From: Streptomyces sp. Je 1-369
Lineage (GTDB): Bacteria > Actinomycetota > Actinomycetes > Streptomycetales > Streptomycetaceae
Direction: 5' to 3'
Length of the DNA: 64,000 nt
NCBI RefSeq assembly: GCF_026810505.1
Contig: NZ_CP101750.1
Span: 5,203,501 to 5,267,500, forward strand
Shown: one piece after another, positions 23,511-32,610 of the stretch
Layout: each line of letters opens with the position of its first letter
Numbering within the stretch: position 1 is the stretch's first letter
The notes under the pieces: generated by a model
What the model saw: the letters and a program-made list of their open reading frames with translations, nothing else
The model's database searches: none
Told to the model about the DNA's origin: nothing
Translations under genes and position numbers: made by a program

Positions 23511-25039
23511 CCGTGGCCGCCGAAAGCGCCGCAAGCCTCGTCCAGTCCGTCGACTGGCTCGCGATCGCGCCGCCGACCATCGCGGCGGTCGTCGGCCTCG
23601 TCGTGCTCGTTGCCGACCTCTTCGTGAAGGACGGCAAGAAGGCGCTCCTCGGCTGGATCTCCGTGGCGGGTCTCGCCGCGGCCGCGCTCGCCCTGCTGCC
23701 GCTCCTGAACGACGACCGTTCGACCTTCTGCCTGACCGGCGGCGGCACGCACGCGTGCAGCTACACCGCCGACCGCTTCACTCTCGTCATCCAGCTCCTC
23801 GTCCTCGGCGGCGCCCTGCTCGCCGCCCTGCTCTCGATGAGCACCCTCAAGGACTCCGGCGACGAACTGCCCGCCGGGGAGTACTGGTTCCTGCTGCTGT
23901 CGTCCGCGGCGGGCGCCGCCCTGCTGCCCGCCTCACGGGACCTCGCCACGCTCATCGTCGCCCTCGAAGTGGCCTCCCTCCCGGCGTTCGCCCTTGTCGG
24001 TCTCAAGCGGGGCGACAAACGCTCCTCCGAAGCGGCCCTGAAGTTCTTCCTCTCCTCCGTCACCGCGACCGCGGTGACCCTCATGGGCGTCAGCTTCGTG
24101 TACGCCGCCACGGGCACGCTGCACCTCACAGACATCGCCACAGAGCTCCAGAATGTCGATGGTCAGCTGCACACCCTCGCTCAGACGGGCGTCGCCCTCA
24201 CCCTCGTCGGCTTCGCCTTCAAGGTGGCGGCCGTGCCCTTCCACTTCTGGGTGCCCGACACCTACGTAGGCGCGCCGCTGCCCGTCGCCGCCTACCTCTC
24301 GGTCGTCGGAAAGGCCGTCGGCTTCACCGGCCTCATCCTCGTCACCGTCGTCGCCTTCCCGTCGTACGCGGACGTCTGGGGCCCGGCACTCGCCGTCCTG
24401 GCCGCACTCACCATGACCGCGGGCAACGTGGCGGCCCTGCGCCAGCAGGCCACGCGCGCGTACAGCGCGGTGCGTCTCCTTGCCTGGTCGTCGGTCGGCC
24501 AAGCGGGCTACCTCCTGGTGCCGATCGCCGCCGCCGGATACGCCGACGACACCGCCGACACCGAGAAGGCCATCGGTTCCACCGTCGCCTACGCCCTGAT
24601 GTACACGGCCGTGAACCTCGGCGCCTTCGCCGTGGCGGCCCTCGTCGGCCGCACGCGGCGCCTGAACCGCGTCAGCGACTACCGCGGGCTGTACGCCCGC
24701 AAGCCGCTTGCCGCCCTCGTTCTCGGCTTCTTCCTGCTCTGCCTGGCCGGCCTGCCGCCCGGCATCATCGGCCTCTTCGCCAAGGTCACGGTCTTCTCGG
24801 CCGCCGTCGACGCGGGCCTCGGCTGGCTCGCCGTGGTGATGGCCGTGAACGTGGTGATCGCGCTCTTCTACTACCTCCAGTGGACCGCGCTCCTGTTCCG
24901 CGCCCCCAAGGGCGAGCCGGTCGAGCACCGTGTCCCCGCCCCGCTCACCGCGGCCATCGCGCTCACGGCGGTCCTCGGCATCGCCCTCTCCGGAGCGCCC
25001 CAGCTGATCCTCAGGTTCTCGGACACCGGCCTCTTCTGA
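23507..25039 (+). CDS. nuoN: NADH-quinone oxidoreductase subunit N
   Basis: A 510-residue antiporter-like subunit with about 14 helices. It has LLLSSAAGAALLPASRDLATLIVALEVASLP, FAFKVAAVPFHFWVPDTYVGAP and AYSAVRLLAWSSVGQAGYL, with the expected conserved Lys and Glu positions. GTG at 23507 overlaps nuoM by 4 nt. Last gene of the operon; the next gene, htpX, starts 183 nt downstream behind its own ribosome site. Confidence 0.95.
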   Translation: MTVAAESAASLVQSVDWLAIAPPTIAAVVGLVVLVADLFVKDGKKALLGWISVAGLAAAALALLPLLNDDRSTFCLTGGGTHACSYTADRFTLVIQLLVLGGALLAALLSMSTLKDSGDELPAGEYWFLLLSSAAGAALLPASRDLATLIVALEVASLPAFALVGLKRGDKRSSEAALKFFLSSVTATAVTLMGVSFVYAATGTLHLTDIATELQNVDGQLHTLAQTGVALTLVGFAFKVAAVPFHFWVPDTYVGAPLPVAAYLSVVGKAVGFTGLILVTVVAFPSYADVWGPALAVLAALTMTAGNVAALRQQATRAYSAVRLLAWSSVGQAGYLLVPIAAAGYADDTADTEKAIGSTVAYALMYTAVNLGAFAVAALVGRTRRLNRVSDYRGLYARKPLAALVLGFFLLCLAGLPPGIIGLFAKVTVFSAAVDAGLGWLAVVMAVNVVIALFYYLQWTALLFRAPKGEPVEHRVPAPLTAAIALTAVLGIALSGAPQLILRFSDTGLF

Positions 25040-25222
25040 CACACTCCGCGACCGGCCGCGGCAAGGCGCGCGCGACCATCACCCGCGCGGCCTACATCGC
25101 TCCTGCGTGCACAAGGGAACTAGTGCTCCCCGCCTGGCGTTGACCAGTACGGGAGGGTCCACTGAACAGTGGAAGCACCAGTCAGCAGAGGGTTCCCCCA
25201 CGCACCACCAGGAGGGCGTACC

Positions 25223-26086
25223 GTGCACCGCCGGCACAACGGATTGAAGACCGCCGTACTCCTCGGGGGACTGTCCGCGCTCATCCTTGTCATCGGCAGT
25301 TTCTTCGGGCGTACGGGCCTGATCGTCGCGCTGTTCGTGGCGCTCGGCACCAATGCGTACGCGTACTGGAACAGCGACAAGCTCGCCCTGCGCGCCATGC
25401 GTGCCCGCCCGGTGAGCGAATTCGAGGCCCCCGAGCTGTACCGCATGGTCCGCGAGCTCTCCACCCAGGCCCGCCAGCCCATGCCCCGCCTGTACATCTC
25501 GCCCACAGAGGCGCCGAACGCGTTCGCGACGGGCCGCAACCCCCGCAACGCGGCCGTGTGCTGCACCGACGGCATCCTGCGGCTCCTCGACGAGCGCGAG
25601 CTGCGCGGAGTCATCGGCCACGAGCTCAGCCATGTCTACAACCGGGACATCCTGATCTCCTCGGTCGCGGGCGCCCTCGCGTCCGTGATCATGTTCCTGG
25701 TCAACTTCGCCTGGCTGATCCCTGTCGGCCGCTCGAACGACAACGACGGGCCCGGCATCTTCGGGATGCTCCTGATCATGCTGCTCGGCCCGCTCGCGGC
25801 CTCCATCATCCAGCTCGCGATCAGCCGCTCCAGGGAGTACGAGGCCGACGCGTCCGGCGCGCAGCTCACCGGCGACCCCCTCGCCCTCGCCAGCGCGCTG
25901 CGTAAACTCGAAACAGGGACGAAGCAGTTGCCGCTGCCGCCCGAGCCCCGTCTCGAGACAGCGAGTCACATGATGATCGCGAACCCCTTCCGTCCGGGAC
26001 AGGGCATGTCCAAGATGTTCTCCACGCATCCGCCGATGGCGGAGCGCATCGCCCGACTCGAGCAGATGGCAGGTCGCCAACAGTGA
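25223..26086 (+). CDS. htpX: HtpX-type membrane zinc metalloprotease
   Basis: An M48 membrane protease for quality control of membrane proteins. The 287-residue protein has two N-terminal helices (about 9-45), the active site [13 protein letters not shown] (HExxH at 133-137), two further helices, and the third ligand in [17 protein letters not shown]. It ends with the family motif [17 protein letters not shown]. The GTG at 25223 is chosen because GGAGG precedes it; the in-frame upstream start at 25169 would add a non-conserved extension. It overlaps yccF by 4 nt. Confidence 0.94.
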   Translation: MHRRHNGLKTAVLLGGLSALILVIGSFFGRTGLIVALFVALGTNAYAYWNSDKLALRAMRARPVSEFEAPELYRMVRELSTQARQPMPRLYISPTEAPNAFATGRNPRNAAVCCTDGILRLLDERELRGVIGHELSHVYNRDILISSVAGALASVIMFLVNFAWLIPVGRSNDNDGPGIFGMLLIMLLGPLAASIIQLAISRSREYEADASGAQLTGDPLALASALRKLETGTKQLPLPPEPRLETASHMMIANPFRPGQGMSKMFSTHPPMAERIARLEQMAGRQQ

Positions 26087-26478
26087 AGACAATCCTCAAC
26101 GTCATATGGCTCGTCCTCTGCGGCTTCTGGATGTTCCTGGCGTACCTCCTGGCGGGCGTACTGCTCTGCATCACCATCATCGGCATCCCGTTCGGCCTGG
26201 CCAGCTTCCGCATCGGCCGCTATGCCCTGTGGCCCTTCGGCTACACGACGGTCGAGCGCCGCGACGCGGGCGCCGCGTCCTGCGTGGGCAACGTCCTGTG
26301 GCTGGTCCTCGCCGGCTGGTGGCTCGCCATCGGCCACATCGTCACGGGCCTCCTGCTCTGCGTCACGATCATCGGCATCCCCCTGGGCGTCGCCAACTTC
26401 AAGCTGATCCCCGTCTCCCTGCTGCCGCTCGGCCGCGACATCGTCCGCACCGACCAGCCGTTCGCCGCGCGCTACTAG
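26083..26478 (+). CDS. yccF: YccF domain-containing inner membrane protein
   Basis: A 131-residue protein made of two YccF repeats, each with a [12 protein letters not shown] or [12 protein letters not shown] signature and paired hydrophobic helices. Function unknown. GTG at 26083 overlaps the htpX stop, so the two are translationally coupled, which suggests a shared membrane-stress role. Confidence 0.93.
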   Translation: MKTILNVIWLVLCGFWMFLAYLLAGVLLCITIIGIPFGLASFRIGRYALWPFGYTTVERRDAGAASCVGNVLWLVLAGWWLAIGHIVTGLLLCVTIIGIPLGVANFKLIPVSLLPLGRDIVRTDQPFAARY

Positions 26479-26492
26479 CGGGGCGCACGACG

Positions 26493-27365
26493 GTGCAGCA
26501 GCCGAAGTACGCCCTCGCCGCGTACGACCCGGAGGCCGCCCCGTACGACGAGATCTGGGCGCTCTGCGCGGACGCGCAGCACCTGTTCGCCGATCAACTG
26601 CCGCACCAATCCGGCCTCCCCGAAGAGCGTGACGCCCCGTCGGACGAGCTGACGGAGCCTCCGGTGCGGCTGCTCGGCTGCGCACCGCGCGGCGCCCTGC
26701 GGGACGCGCTGGAGTCCGGCAGAGGCGACCTCGGCCACGGCCGGGTGCTGCGCCTCGGAAGGCTGGGGCGCCCCCTGCAGCACGCCGTGGAGGGCGAGGT
26801 CGTGGCCTGGATCCCTTCCGCGCGCGGAAGGGGCCTGGTCGACCTGGCCCTGGAGCCGTGGACCGTACGGCCGCCGCGTGCCGCCGGGATGGTCTGGGAC
26901 GCCTGGTGGTCCGGCCGCCCCACGGAGCCCAACATCTGGGCGCGTGACGGCATGGGCGCGGACGGCCGGTCCCACTGGCTGGCCATCGCCCGCGAGCACG
27001 CGGAGCAACTCGCCCCGGCGCGCGCCCCCGCCACGACTTGCCACCTCGACGGCCGCCACATCACCGACGAACCCGCCTTCTACTGCGCACTGGGCGAGGC
27101 GGTGAACGGGCCCGGAGGCTACGCCGGACAAAGCCCGGAAACCCTCACGGACCACACCCGCGGGAAAACCGACTCCCTCCGCGGGAAAACCGACGCCCTC
27201 CGCGGAGCAATGGACACCCCGTCTCCCCACACCCTCGTCTGGCACACCGCGTACACAGCGCGAACCTGTCTGGGCGTCACACCGCGAACGGACGACCACG
27301 CACGGACCTTCGAGGAACTCCTGGCCCTGCTCAGGCAGATGGACATCGAGGTACTCCTGGCCTGA
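26493..27365 (+). CDS. Barstar-like family protein
   Basis: A 290-residue soluble protein. The C-terminus (LVWHTAYTARTCLG ... FEELLALLRQMDIEVLLA) and the preceding GYAGQ segment resemble the barstar fold, the inhibitor of barnase-type ribonucleases, with a longer N-terminal domain of unknown function. A short DNA repeat (CGCGGGAAAACCGACTCCCT-like, three copies near 27163-27205) lies in the loop before the C-terminus. GTG at 26493 lies 14 nt after yccF. No barnase-like toxin gene is next to it, so if the assignment is right it is an orphan immunity-type protein. Confidence 0.65.
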   Translation: MQQPKYALAAYDPEAAPYDEIWALCADAQHLFADQLPHQSGLPEERDAPSDELTEPPVRLLGCAPRGALRDALESGRGDLGHGRVLRLGRLGRPLQHAVEGEVVAWIPSARGRGLVDLALEPWTVRPPRAAGMVWDAWWSGRPTEPNIWARDGMGADGRSHWLAIAREHAEQLAPARAPATTCHLDGRHITDEPAFYCALGEAVNGPGGYAGQSPETLTDHTRGKTDSLRGKTDALRGAMDTPSPHTLVWHTAYTARTCLGVTPRTDDHARTFEELLALLRQMDIEVLLA

Positions 27366-27439
27366 AGGCTCAAACGCCGGACAGGGGAGGAGGCGGCCGC
27401 CCGGGACGCATTGTCAGTGCCGTGGTCCACCATGAACTC

Positions 27440-27976
27440 ATGACCGACGCCGAGCAGTTGCTGGCCCGTGTCGCCGCCGAGGCGCGCACCACCCGTCCCT
27501 GGGGATGGGACTCCCTGCCCACCCCCGTGGACGCGGACACCCTGGCCCGCGCGGAGGCGTCCCTGGGCTTCACGCTGCCGCCGCTGCTCACCGCGCTCTA
27601 CACCCGCATAGGAGACGGCGGGTTCGGCCCGGAGTACGGCCTGTTGCCGCTGCTCGAAGGCAAGTCCTCCGGAGGCGAACCGGCGGTCGTCGAGAAGTAC
27701 CACGCGATGCGCGAATCCGCCTGGGGCTGGCCCGAAGGCGTGCTGCCGATATCCCACTGGGGCTGCGCGATGTACGCGTGCGTGGACTGCCGGACCACCG
27801 ACGGACAGGTCCTGCTCTTCGAACCCAACGGCGGCGATCCCCGGCACGCCTGGTTCGTCGACGCCCCGACCCTCACAACCTGGCTCATAGCGTGGCTCGA
27901 CGGCACGGGGTGGTACGAGGAGGAGAACGACGGCATGGACCTACCGCCGTGGGAGGACACCCGCACGCGCGAGTAG
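27440..27976 (+). CDS. SMI1/KNR4 (SUKH) family protein
   Basis: A 178-residue protein with the SUKH layout. Near the N-terminus is ARAEASLGFTLPPLLTALYTRIGDGGFGPEYGLLPL, then WGCAMYACVDCRTTDGQVLLFEPNG, and an acidic C-terminus. SUKH proteins often act as immunity proteins of contact-dependent or polymorphic toxins, but also occur alone. ATG at 27440; an in-frame GTG at 27422 would add six residues. It follows another immunity-like gene (barstar-like) on the same strand. Confidence 0.88.
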   Translation: MTDAEQLLARVAAEARTTRPWGWDSLPTPVDADTLARAEASLGFTLPPLLTALYTRIGDGGFGPEYGLLPLLEGKSSGGEPAVVEKYHAMRESAWGWPEGVLPISHWGCAMYACVDCRTTDGQVLLFEPNGGDPRHAWFVDAPTLTTWLIAWLDGTGWYEEENDGMDLPPWEDTRTRE

Positions 27977-27985
27977 CAGCGCTTT

Positions 27986-28036
27986 TTCCTCGCCCCCGTG
28001 CACCCTCGCCCCCGTGCACCCTCGTCCCCTGGCACT
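27986..28036. repeat. Short 15-nt repeat in the gap before the GlsB-like gene
   Basis: CCTCGCCCCCGTGCA occurs twice, followed by a degenerate third copy, in the 188-bp gap. No gene is seen in the gap. Confidence 0.6.
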
Positions 28037-28164
28037 CCCGACCGCCCGACCGCTGTGGCATGCGCCGCACCTCACGGATCACCGCAACCGCGCCTCTCCG
28101 TAGAGACGTCCTAACAGGACAACAGCGCACCAAGCTCACCGCGCGGGAAAGGCCGGGTCATCAC

Positions 28165-28431
28165 ATGGGCATCATCAGCTGGATCGTCTTGGGACTGCTG
28201 GCCGGAGCGGTCGCCAAACTGCTGCTGCCCGGCCGCGACCCGGGCGGTTTCATCGGCACGACCGTGATCGGCATCGCGGGCGCCTTCATCGGCGGCTGGA
28301 TATCGGCCCGCTACCTGGACCGCCCGATCGCCGACGACTTCTACGACGGCGCCACCTGGGTGGCGGCCATCGGCGGCTCACTCGTCCTGCTCGTCGCCTA
28401 CCGCATCCTCTTCGGACACTCACGGCGCTGA
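28165..28431 (+). CDS. GlsB/YeaQ/YmgE family stress-response membrane protein
   Basis: An 88-residue protein with three hydrophobic helices and the family pattern IISWIVLGLLAGAVAKLLLPG, then GGFIGTTVIGIAGAFIGGW. It is annotated elsewhere as transglycosylase-associated protein, but the role is unknown. ATG at 28165. A clear hairpin terminator follows the stop. Confidence 0.93.
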   Translation: MGIISWIVLGLLAGAVAKLLLPGRDPGGFIGTTVIGIAGAFIGGWISARYLDRPIADDFYDGATWVAAIGGSLVLLVAYRILFGHSRR

Positions 28432-28461
28432 GACGCCGTCCCACGGTCTGCGGCCAGCAGC

Positions 28462-28494
28462 GAGGGCGGGCGCCCCACGGGGGTGCCCGCCCTC
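28462..28494. terminator. Hairpin between convergent GlsB-like gene and yajQ
   Basis: A 10-bp stem (GAGGGCGGGC and complement) with a 13-nt loop, 30 nt after the upstream stop and 27 nt before the yajQ stop. Probably bidirectional. Confidence 0.75.
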
Positions 28495-28521
28495 AGTAGT
28501 CCGTGCGACGGCGAACCCGGC

Positions 28522-29010
28522 CTACCGGTAGTTCACGAACTGCACGGCGAAGTCGAAGTCCTGCCCCTTGAGCAGTGCCTGCACGGTCTGCAGGTCGTCC
28601 CGGCTCTTCGAGCTGACCCGCAGCTCGTCGCCCTGGACCTGCGCCTTGACGCCCTTGGGACCCTCATCGCGGATGATCTTGGCGACCTTCTTCGCGTTCT
28701 CCTGGGAGATGCCCTCTTCGATCGAGGCGAAGATCTTGTACTCCTTGCCGGACAGCTGCGGCTCGCCCGCGTCCAGCGACTTCAGCGAGATGCCCCGCTT
28801 GATCAGCTTGGACTGGAAGATGTCGAGGATCGCCTTGACCCGCTCCTCGCCGTTCGCCTCCATCAGGATCTTCTCGCCGGACCACGAGATCGAGGCACCG
28901 GTGCCCTTGAAGTCGTAGCGCTGCGAGATCTCCTTGGCGGCCTGGTTGAGGGCGTTGTCGACCTCCTGCCGCTCGACCTTCGAGACGATGTCGAAACTGG
29001 AGTCGGCCAT
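28522..29010 (-). CDS. yajQ: YajQ family nucleotide-binding protein
   Basis: A 162-residue cytoplasmic protein, full length for the family. Conserved segments: [20 protein letters not shown] at the start, [13 protein letters not shown], and a [11 protein letters not shown] end. Some YajQ proteins bind cyclic di-GMP; whether this one does is not visible. It is encoded opposite to tRNA-Tyr. Confidence 0.96.
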   Translation of the reverse strand: MADSSFDIVSKVERQEVDNALNQAAKEISQRYDFKGTGASISWSGEKILMEANGEERVKAILDIFQSKLIKRGISLKSLDAGEPQLSGKEYKIFASIEEGISQENAKKVAKIIRDEGPKGVKAQVQGDELRVSSKSRDDLQTVQALLKGQDFDFAVQFVNYR

Positions 29011-29207
29011 GTCCTGTGGCTCCTTGTATCGGGGTATGCGTACTCAGCGGATACACGGCCGACTGACGCTGGCCGCATCCGCAAAGCCTAGCCACCGCCC
29101 CCGCACGGGGTGCCGATCAATCGGGTGGCGAAGCACCCCCGGGCATCAGGTATCGTTTACGTCGTTGCCACGGAGCGCCGCGAAAGCGGAGTGTGGGCAG
29201 CAAACCC

Positions 29208-29289
29208 GGCGGTGTGCCCGAGCGGCCAAAGGGAGCAGACTGTAAATCTGCCGGCTCAGCCTTCCCAGGTTCGAATCCTGGCGCCGCCA
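29208..29289 (+). tRNA. tRNA-Tyr (GTA), disrupted-and-restored attachment gene
   Basis: An 82-nt class II tRNA with a long variable arm. Acceptor GGCGGTG pairs with CGCCGCC, discriminator A. The anticodon loop reads CTGTAAA with anticodon GTA. T arm GGTTCGAATCC. CCA is not encoded. From the anticodon onward the sequence belongs to the 72-bp att repeat, so its 3' half is now supplied by the integrated element. Confidence 0.97.
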
Positions 29290-29311
29290 CATGAAGGTAA
29301 ACCCCCTCCGA
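29240..29311 (+). repeat. attL core, 72-bp direct repeat
   Basis: Identical to 41836-41907. It begins at the tRNA-Tyr anticodon loop and runs 22 nt past the tRNA end into the terminator stem. Confidence 0.96.
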
Positions 29312-29340
29312 TCTGCGGAAACGTTGATCTGAGGGGGTTT
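29299..29340 (+). terminator. Terminator of tRNA-Tyr (element side)
   Basis: Stem AAACCCCCTC / GAGGGGGTTT, followed by TTCTTCG. Its right part differs from the corresponding hairpin at the right att site, which suggests the element brings its own terminator. Confidence 0.85.
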
Positions 29341-29422
29341 CTTCGTGTGCGAACACGGCGATTCGAACGCTGGTCGAAACGCGTGGCTTGTCTCACTGAA
29401 TCTCGGGCTGGCCCGGCCCTGA

Positions 29423-30832
29423 TCAACGCGTGTCCCCCAGGCGTCCCCCGGGGGATGAGCCGCTTCCGTGCCATTCCCGCAGGCCAGCTTCTATCTGGCG
29501 GTTCGCTCGCTCCTGCGCCTGCGCCAGGACCTTCGCGTAGACCCGGAGGAGCACGGCCACGGAGTGCCCGGCCCTACGAGCGACCTCCATCGGATCGACC
29601 CCGGAGAAGAGCCAGAAGGAGACTCCGGCACACCGAAGGTCGTATGGGCGACGAGCTAGCGGAGACGCCACCTCAATGGGGGAGAGGGCGGAGCTCCGGG
29701 CTTCTGCCCACACCTCGCCATAGCCCGTGTCTTGAATCACACCTCCGCGACTCGTGCGAAAGAGCCGCCCGTCAGGGGCCGCGCCAAAGCGTGCGAGGTG
29801 CCAGCGGAGCATGGCCACGAAGTGCGGCGGGATCGGCACCACCCGCGAGTCCCGGGCTGCTCGTGCCTTCAGGTGGCGATGCTGGTGGGCCCGGTCGTCG
29901 TCCGTCCAGCCGTGTCCTGCGTGGACGATGCCGCCGCGAAGCGTGAGCCGACCCCATCCGTGCTTAGGAAGGTGGCACTGCGACGCGGTCAGGCCCACGG
30001 CCTCGGCGGGGCGCATGGCGGCGTAGTAGAGGCATCCGAAGAAGGCTTCGAGATGGGCGCCGCGGTCGCCCTGTGCGCGCACGGCTTCGAGCAGCTTATG
30101 AACCTGTCGAGGATTCGCGACGCTCGCAGGGTCAACCTCCTCCGCTGACTTCGGAGGCGTCCACTTCACCGTGGTCAGCGGGTTCACGGGAACGCTGAAG
30201 TACCGCCGTTCCACCGCGAGCCCGAGTACGTCACTGAGGCAGGCCCGCTTGCGGTTGGCCGTACGTCCGGCCGCAGGGGAGCCATCAAGCAGTGTCGACA
30301 GAGCGTCCAGCGCCAACCGGATCGTCCCGGGGTCTTCCAGCGCCGAGACGGGTACGGAGTTCTTCTCCACCCAGCGCAGCGCGTCCGCGACCTCCGTGGG
30401 GTGCTCCTGATCCCAGCGGCTCTTGTTGTACGCCCACCCGTACAGGGCGGTGCGGAGCGCGCGAGCGGGCGGCCGGCCCACGGTCGTCTTCACTAGGGCG
30501 GGGGTGATGGTGGCCAGGGCGTCCGCGTCGTTCCGGCGGGACTTCGCGGGAAGACGGTCCCATCTGCGGTCGACGTACGCGCGTGTGTGCTCGTACCAGG
30601 TCACGGACCCGTGCAAGGCTCGGAGTTCGGAGGTGGGCAAGCCCGTCTCCACGTCGAACTGGTCGCCCTTGCGCAGGGCGGTCATCAGCTCGGAGCGCCG
30701 ACCATCTGCCTGAGCTTTGAGGGTGTAGCTCTTGGAGTGCTTCTGCGGACCGACCAGCCAGCGAACGCGGTAGGGCTTGGGGCGGTCGGGGCGGGTCTCG
30801 ATGCTGTAGACACGTACGTCGTAGGTCAGCAC
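29423..30832 (-). CDS. int: Tyrosine recombinase (integrase) of the AICE
   Basis: Site-specific recombinase joining attP and the tRNA-Tyr attB. The 469-residue protein has an N-terminal arm-binding region, a core-binding SAM-like region, and a C-terminal catalytic domain: Arg in YYAAMRPAEAVGL, the box II region RPYDLRCAGVSFWLFSG (Arg retained, Tyr where many enzymes have the first His), GHSVAVL, and the nucleophile Tyr in LLRVYAKVL near residue 431. The GTG at 30832 is chosen because GAGG precedes it; the annotated-style longer start at 30859 is less likely. It overlaps xis by 7 nt. Confidence 0.95.
   Translation of the reverse strand: MLTYDVRVYSIETRPDRPKPYRVRWLVGPQKHSKSYTLKAQADGRRSELMTALRKGDQFDVETGLPTSELRALHGSVTWYEHTRAYVDRRWDRLPAKSRRNDADALATITPALVKTTVGRPPARALRTALYGWAYNKSRWDQEHPTEVADALRWVEKNSVPVSALEDPGTIRLALDALSTLLDGSPAAGRTANRKRACLSDVLGLAVERRYFSVPVNPLTTVKWTPPKSAEEVDPASVANPRQVHKLLEAVRAQGDRGAHLEAFFGCLYYAAMRPAEAVGLTASQCHLPKHGWGRLTLRGGIVHAGHGWTDDDRAHQHRHLKARAARDSRVVPIPPHFVAMLRWHLARFGAAPDGRLFRTSRGGVIQDTGYGEVWAEARSSALSPIEVASPLARRPYDLRCAGVSFWLFSGVDPMEVARRAGHSVAVLLRVYAKVLAQAQERANRQIEAGLREWHGSGSSPGGRLGDTR
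29432..29449 (+). promoter_or_regulatory. Candidate left integrase arm site
   Basis: GTCCCCC-AGGC-GTCCCCC, about 120 bp inside attL, within the 3' end of int. A near-identical 18-mer is found beside attR at 41765-41782 in the same orientation. Confidence 0.55.
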
Positions 30833-31020
30833 GCGGCGACCTCGCAGGTGTCCCACCACGAGTCCAGGTCGGAACGGCGGATGCGTATTTGGCCGTTGGG
30901 GAGCTTCAGGAGTCTGGGTGCCTTGCCGCGTGCGCGTAGCCGGTAGAAGGCCGCTCGCGACATGCCGAGTTCGTCGAGCGCCTCGGCGAGGGTGAGTTTG
31001 GGGTCTCGGGTGGTGCTCAC
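30826..31020 (-). CDS. xis: Excisionase, MerR-like helix-turn-helix
   Basis: A 64-residue DNA-binding protein: TLAEALDELGMSRAAFYRLRARGKAP forms the helix-turn-helix and RIRRSDLDSWWDT the wing, typical of Xis/AlpA-like excision factors. The GTG at 31020 overlaps the rep stop (GTGA), and the 3' end overlaps int, so rep-xis-int is one transcript, as in pSAM2. Confidence 0.92.
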   Translation of the reverse strand: MSTTRDPKLTLAEALDELGMSRAAFYRLRARGKAPRLLKLPNGQIRIRRSDLDSWWDTCEVAAC

Positions 31021-32468
31021 AGCCACGGGTCTCCTTCCGTCTTGGCGCGTTGCTTGAGTGCTTGGTCGTGGCGGACTTGGGCGGCTAGGAGTTCTTCGCC
31101 GGGGCGGTAGCCGGTGCCGAGGAAGGTCCAAGCGGAGTCGGTGACGAGGGTGGTGGTCTCTTCGTCGGGGAGGCCGCGGCGGGCGCGGGCTGTGGCGAGG
31201 CGCCAGGCTCGGCGTACGTCGCGCAGGGCGCCGAGCGTGGTGGAGTAGGCGCGGGACTTGCTGGAGAAGTGGCCACGGAAGCCGAGCATGTGGGCCCACT
31301 TCCAGAGCTTGAGGTGGGCGAACTCCGGCAGATGGCCGAGGTCCCAGGCGGTTCGGATCATCTGGCGGGCGTGGTACTGGATAGGCAGGGCCTTGATGAG
31401 TTCGGCCTGTCCGGTGCCGTCGCAGTCGGCGCACAGGTCGAGGAAGCCGTCGGGGCCGCGTAGGTATCCGCGTCCCTTGCAGGGGCGGCATATGAGGGTG
31501 CGGTCCACGGTGCCCGCGCCTTCAGCGTTCTTGGTCGCGTACTTGGCGACGTATCCGGCGACTTTGGCGTCCGTCAGTTCGCCGTCACCGAGGGCGGTGA
31601 TGGGGTCGACCTTGAACCGCTCGCCCCAGGTCATGACCCGTTCACCGATGGCGTCGGACTCGACCGTGAGCCGAGCGCGGCGGACGGCCAGGCCCACGGC
31701 GACGTTCAGGGCGTCGAAGGTGGCCCACGGGGGAGGGGCGCTCGTGTGACCGCTGGGACCGTCGAAGCGGATCACGGTGTGGAAGTGGACCAGGCCGCGT
31801 TTCTGGTACTCGGCGACCTTCGCGAAGGAGATGCGCAGGCCGGTCCTGAGTGCTTCCTGTGTCATGCCGAGGTGGGCGGCGAGGGCCCTGCGGAGGTAGA
31901 TCGTGAAGCGGGCCCAGAGCTGTCCTGCGTGGGCGTTCCAAAGCACGGCACCGGTGTAGTCGTAGGTGGCGGGGTTCAGGGGCGTACCCACGAGGGGTTC
32001 GTCTTCGGTGTGGTGGGTGCCGCAGGCGCAGGGGCGGGGCTTGCCCGTCGGGTCGGTCTTGCGGTTGTGGACGGGGCCGAAGGAGGGGGCGGTGAGGGTA
32101 ACGAAGGCGCGGGGGTGGTCGCGGACGGTTTCGGCGACGTTCTTGCCGCCGGAGAGTCCGGCTTTGATCAGGTGGTAGGTGTCGGCGGCGTAAATCCGTG
32201 AGCAGGTGGGGCAGCGGGAGGAGCGGCGGTTGCCGCAGGTGGTGAGGAGGCGTCCGGTCGGTTCGTCTTCGGAGCGGTAGGAGCGGACGACTTCCTTGGT
32301 CGTCTGGTCGGTGGTGACCGTCCAGCCGTGGAGGTTGACGGGGTTGGTGCAGCCGCGCAGGTCGCGGACCTGTTCGGTGACGCGGCCGAAGTTGCCGGTG
32401 TTGGCCAGGTCGATCAGGTCCCGCAAGCCGGGGCTGAGTACGTGGTGCAGGTCGAGGTGGCGGCGCAT
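31017..32468 (-). CDS. RepSA-like rolling-circle replication initiator
   Basis: A 483-residue replication initiator of the AICE. HUH metal motif RGLVHFHTVIRFDG (His228, His230) and a downstream YVAKYATKN with candidate nicking tyrosines. A Cys-rich zinc-ribbon-like part (CRPCKGRGYLRG ... CADCDGTG) lies near residues 330-355, and CGNRRSSRCPTCS near 80. It starts replication of the excised circle. ATG at 32468. Confidence 0.93.
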   Translation of the reverse strand: MRRHLDLHHVLSPGLRDLIDLANTGNFGRVTEQVRDLRGCTNPVNLHGWTVTTDQTTKEVVRSYRSEDEPTGRLLTTCGNRRSSRCPTCSRIYAADTYHLIKAGLSGGKNVAETVRDHPRAFVTLTAPSFGPVHNRKTDPTGKPRPCACGTHHTEDEPLVGTPLNPATYDYTGAVLWNAHAGQLWARFTIYLRRALAAHLGMTQEALRTGLRISFAKVAEYQKRGLVHFHTVIRFDGPSGHTSAPPPWATFDALNVAVGLAVRRARLTVESDAIGERVMTWGERFKVDPITALGDGELTDAKVAGYVAKYATKNAEGAGTVDRTLICRPCKGRGYLRGPDGFLDLCADCDGTGQAELIKALPIQYHARQMIRTAWDLGHLPEFAHLKLWKWAHMLGFRGHFSSKSRAYSTTLGALRDVRRAWRLATARARRGLPDEETTTLVTDSAWTFLGTGYRPGEELLAAQVRHDQALKQRAKTEGDPWL

Positions 32469-32610
32469 GGGTGGCGGGGTCTCCCGTCCGACGTGAGGGT
32501 GGGGCCTGCGGGCAGCAGCGATTCAGTGCGCTCGGGCTGCTGTCCGCAGGCATGACTGGCTGGCCCGGGGACGGGCGAGGTACGGAAGTGCCGGGAGGCC
32601 GGCGGGGGAG

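Noticed and set aside
21192..23534. 780-codon open frame on the minus strand opposite nuoL/nuoM
   Set aside because: It is the antisense shadow of strongly conserved nuo genes in high-GC DNA; its translation is charged low-complexity sequence without any family pattern.
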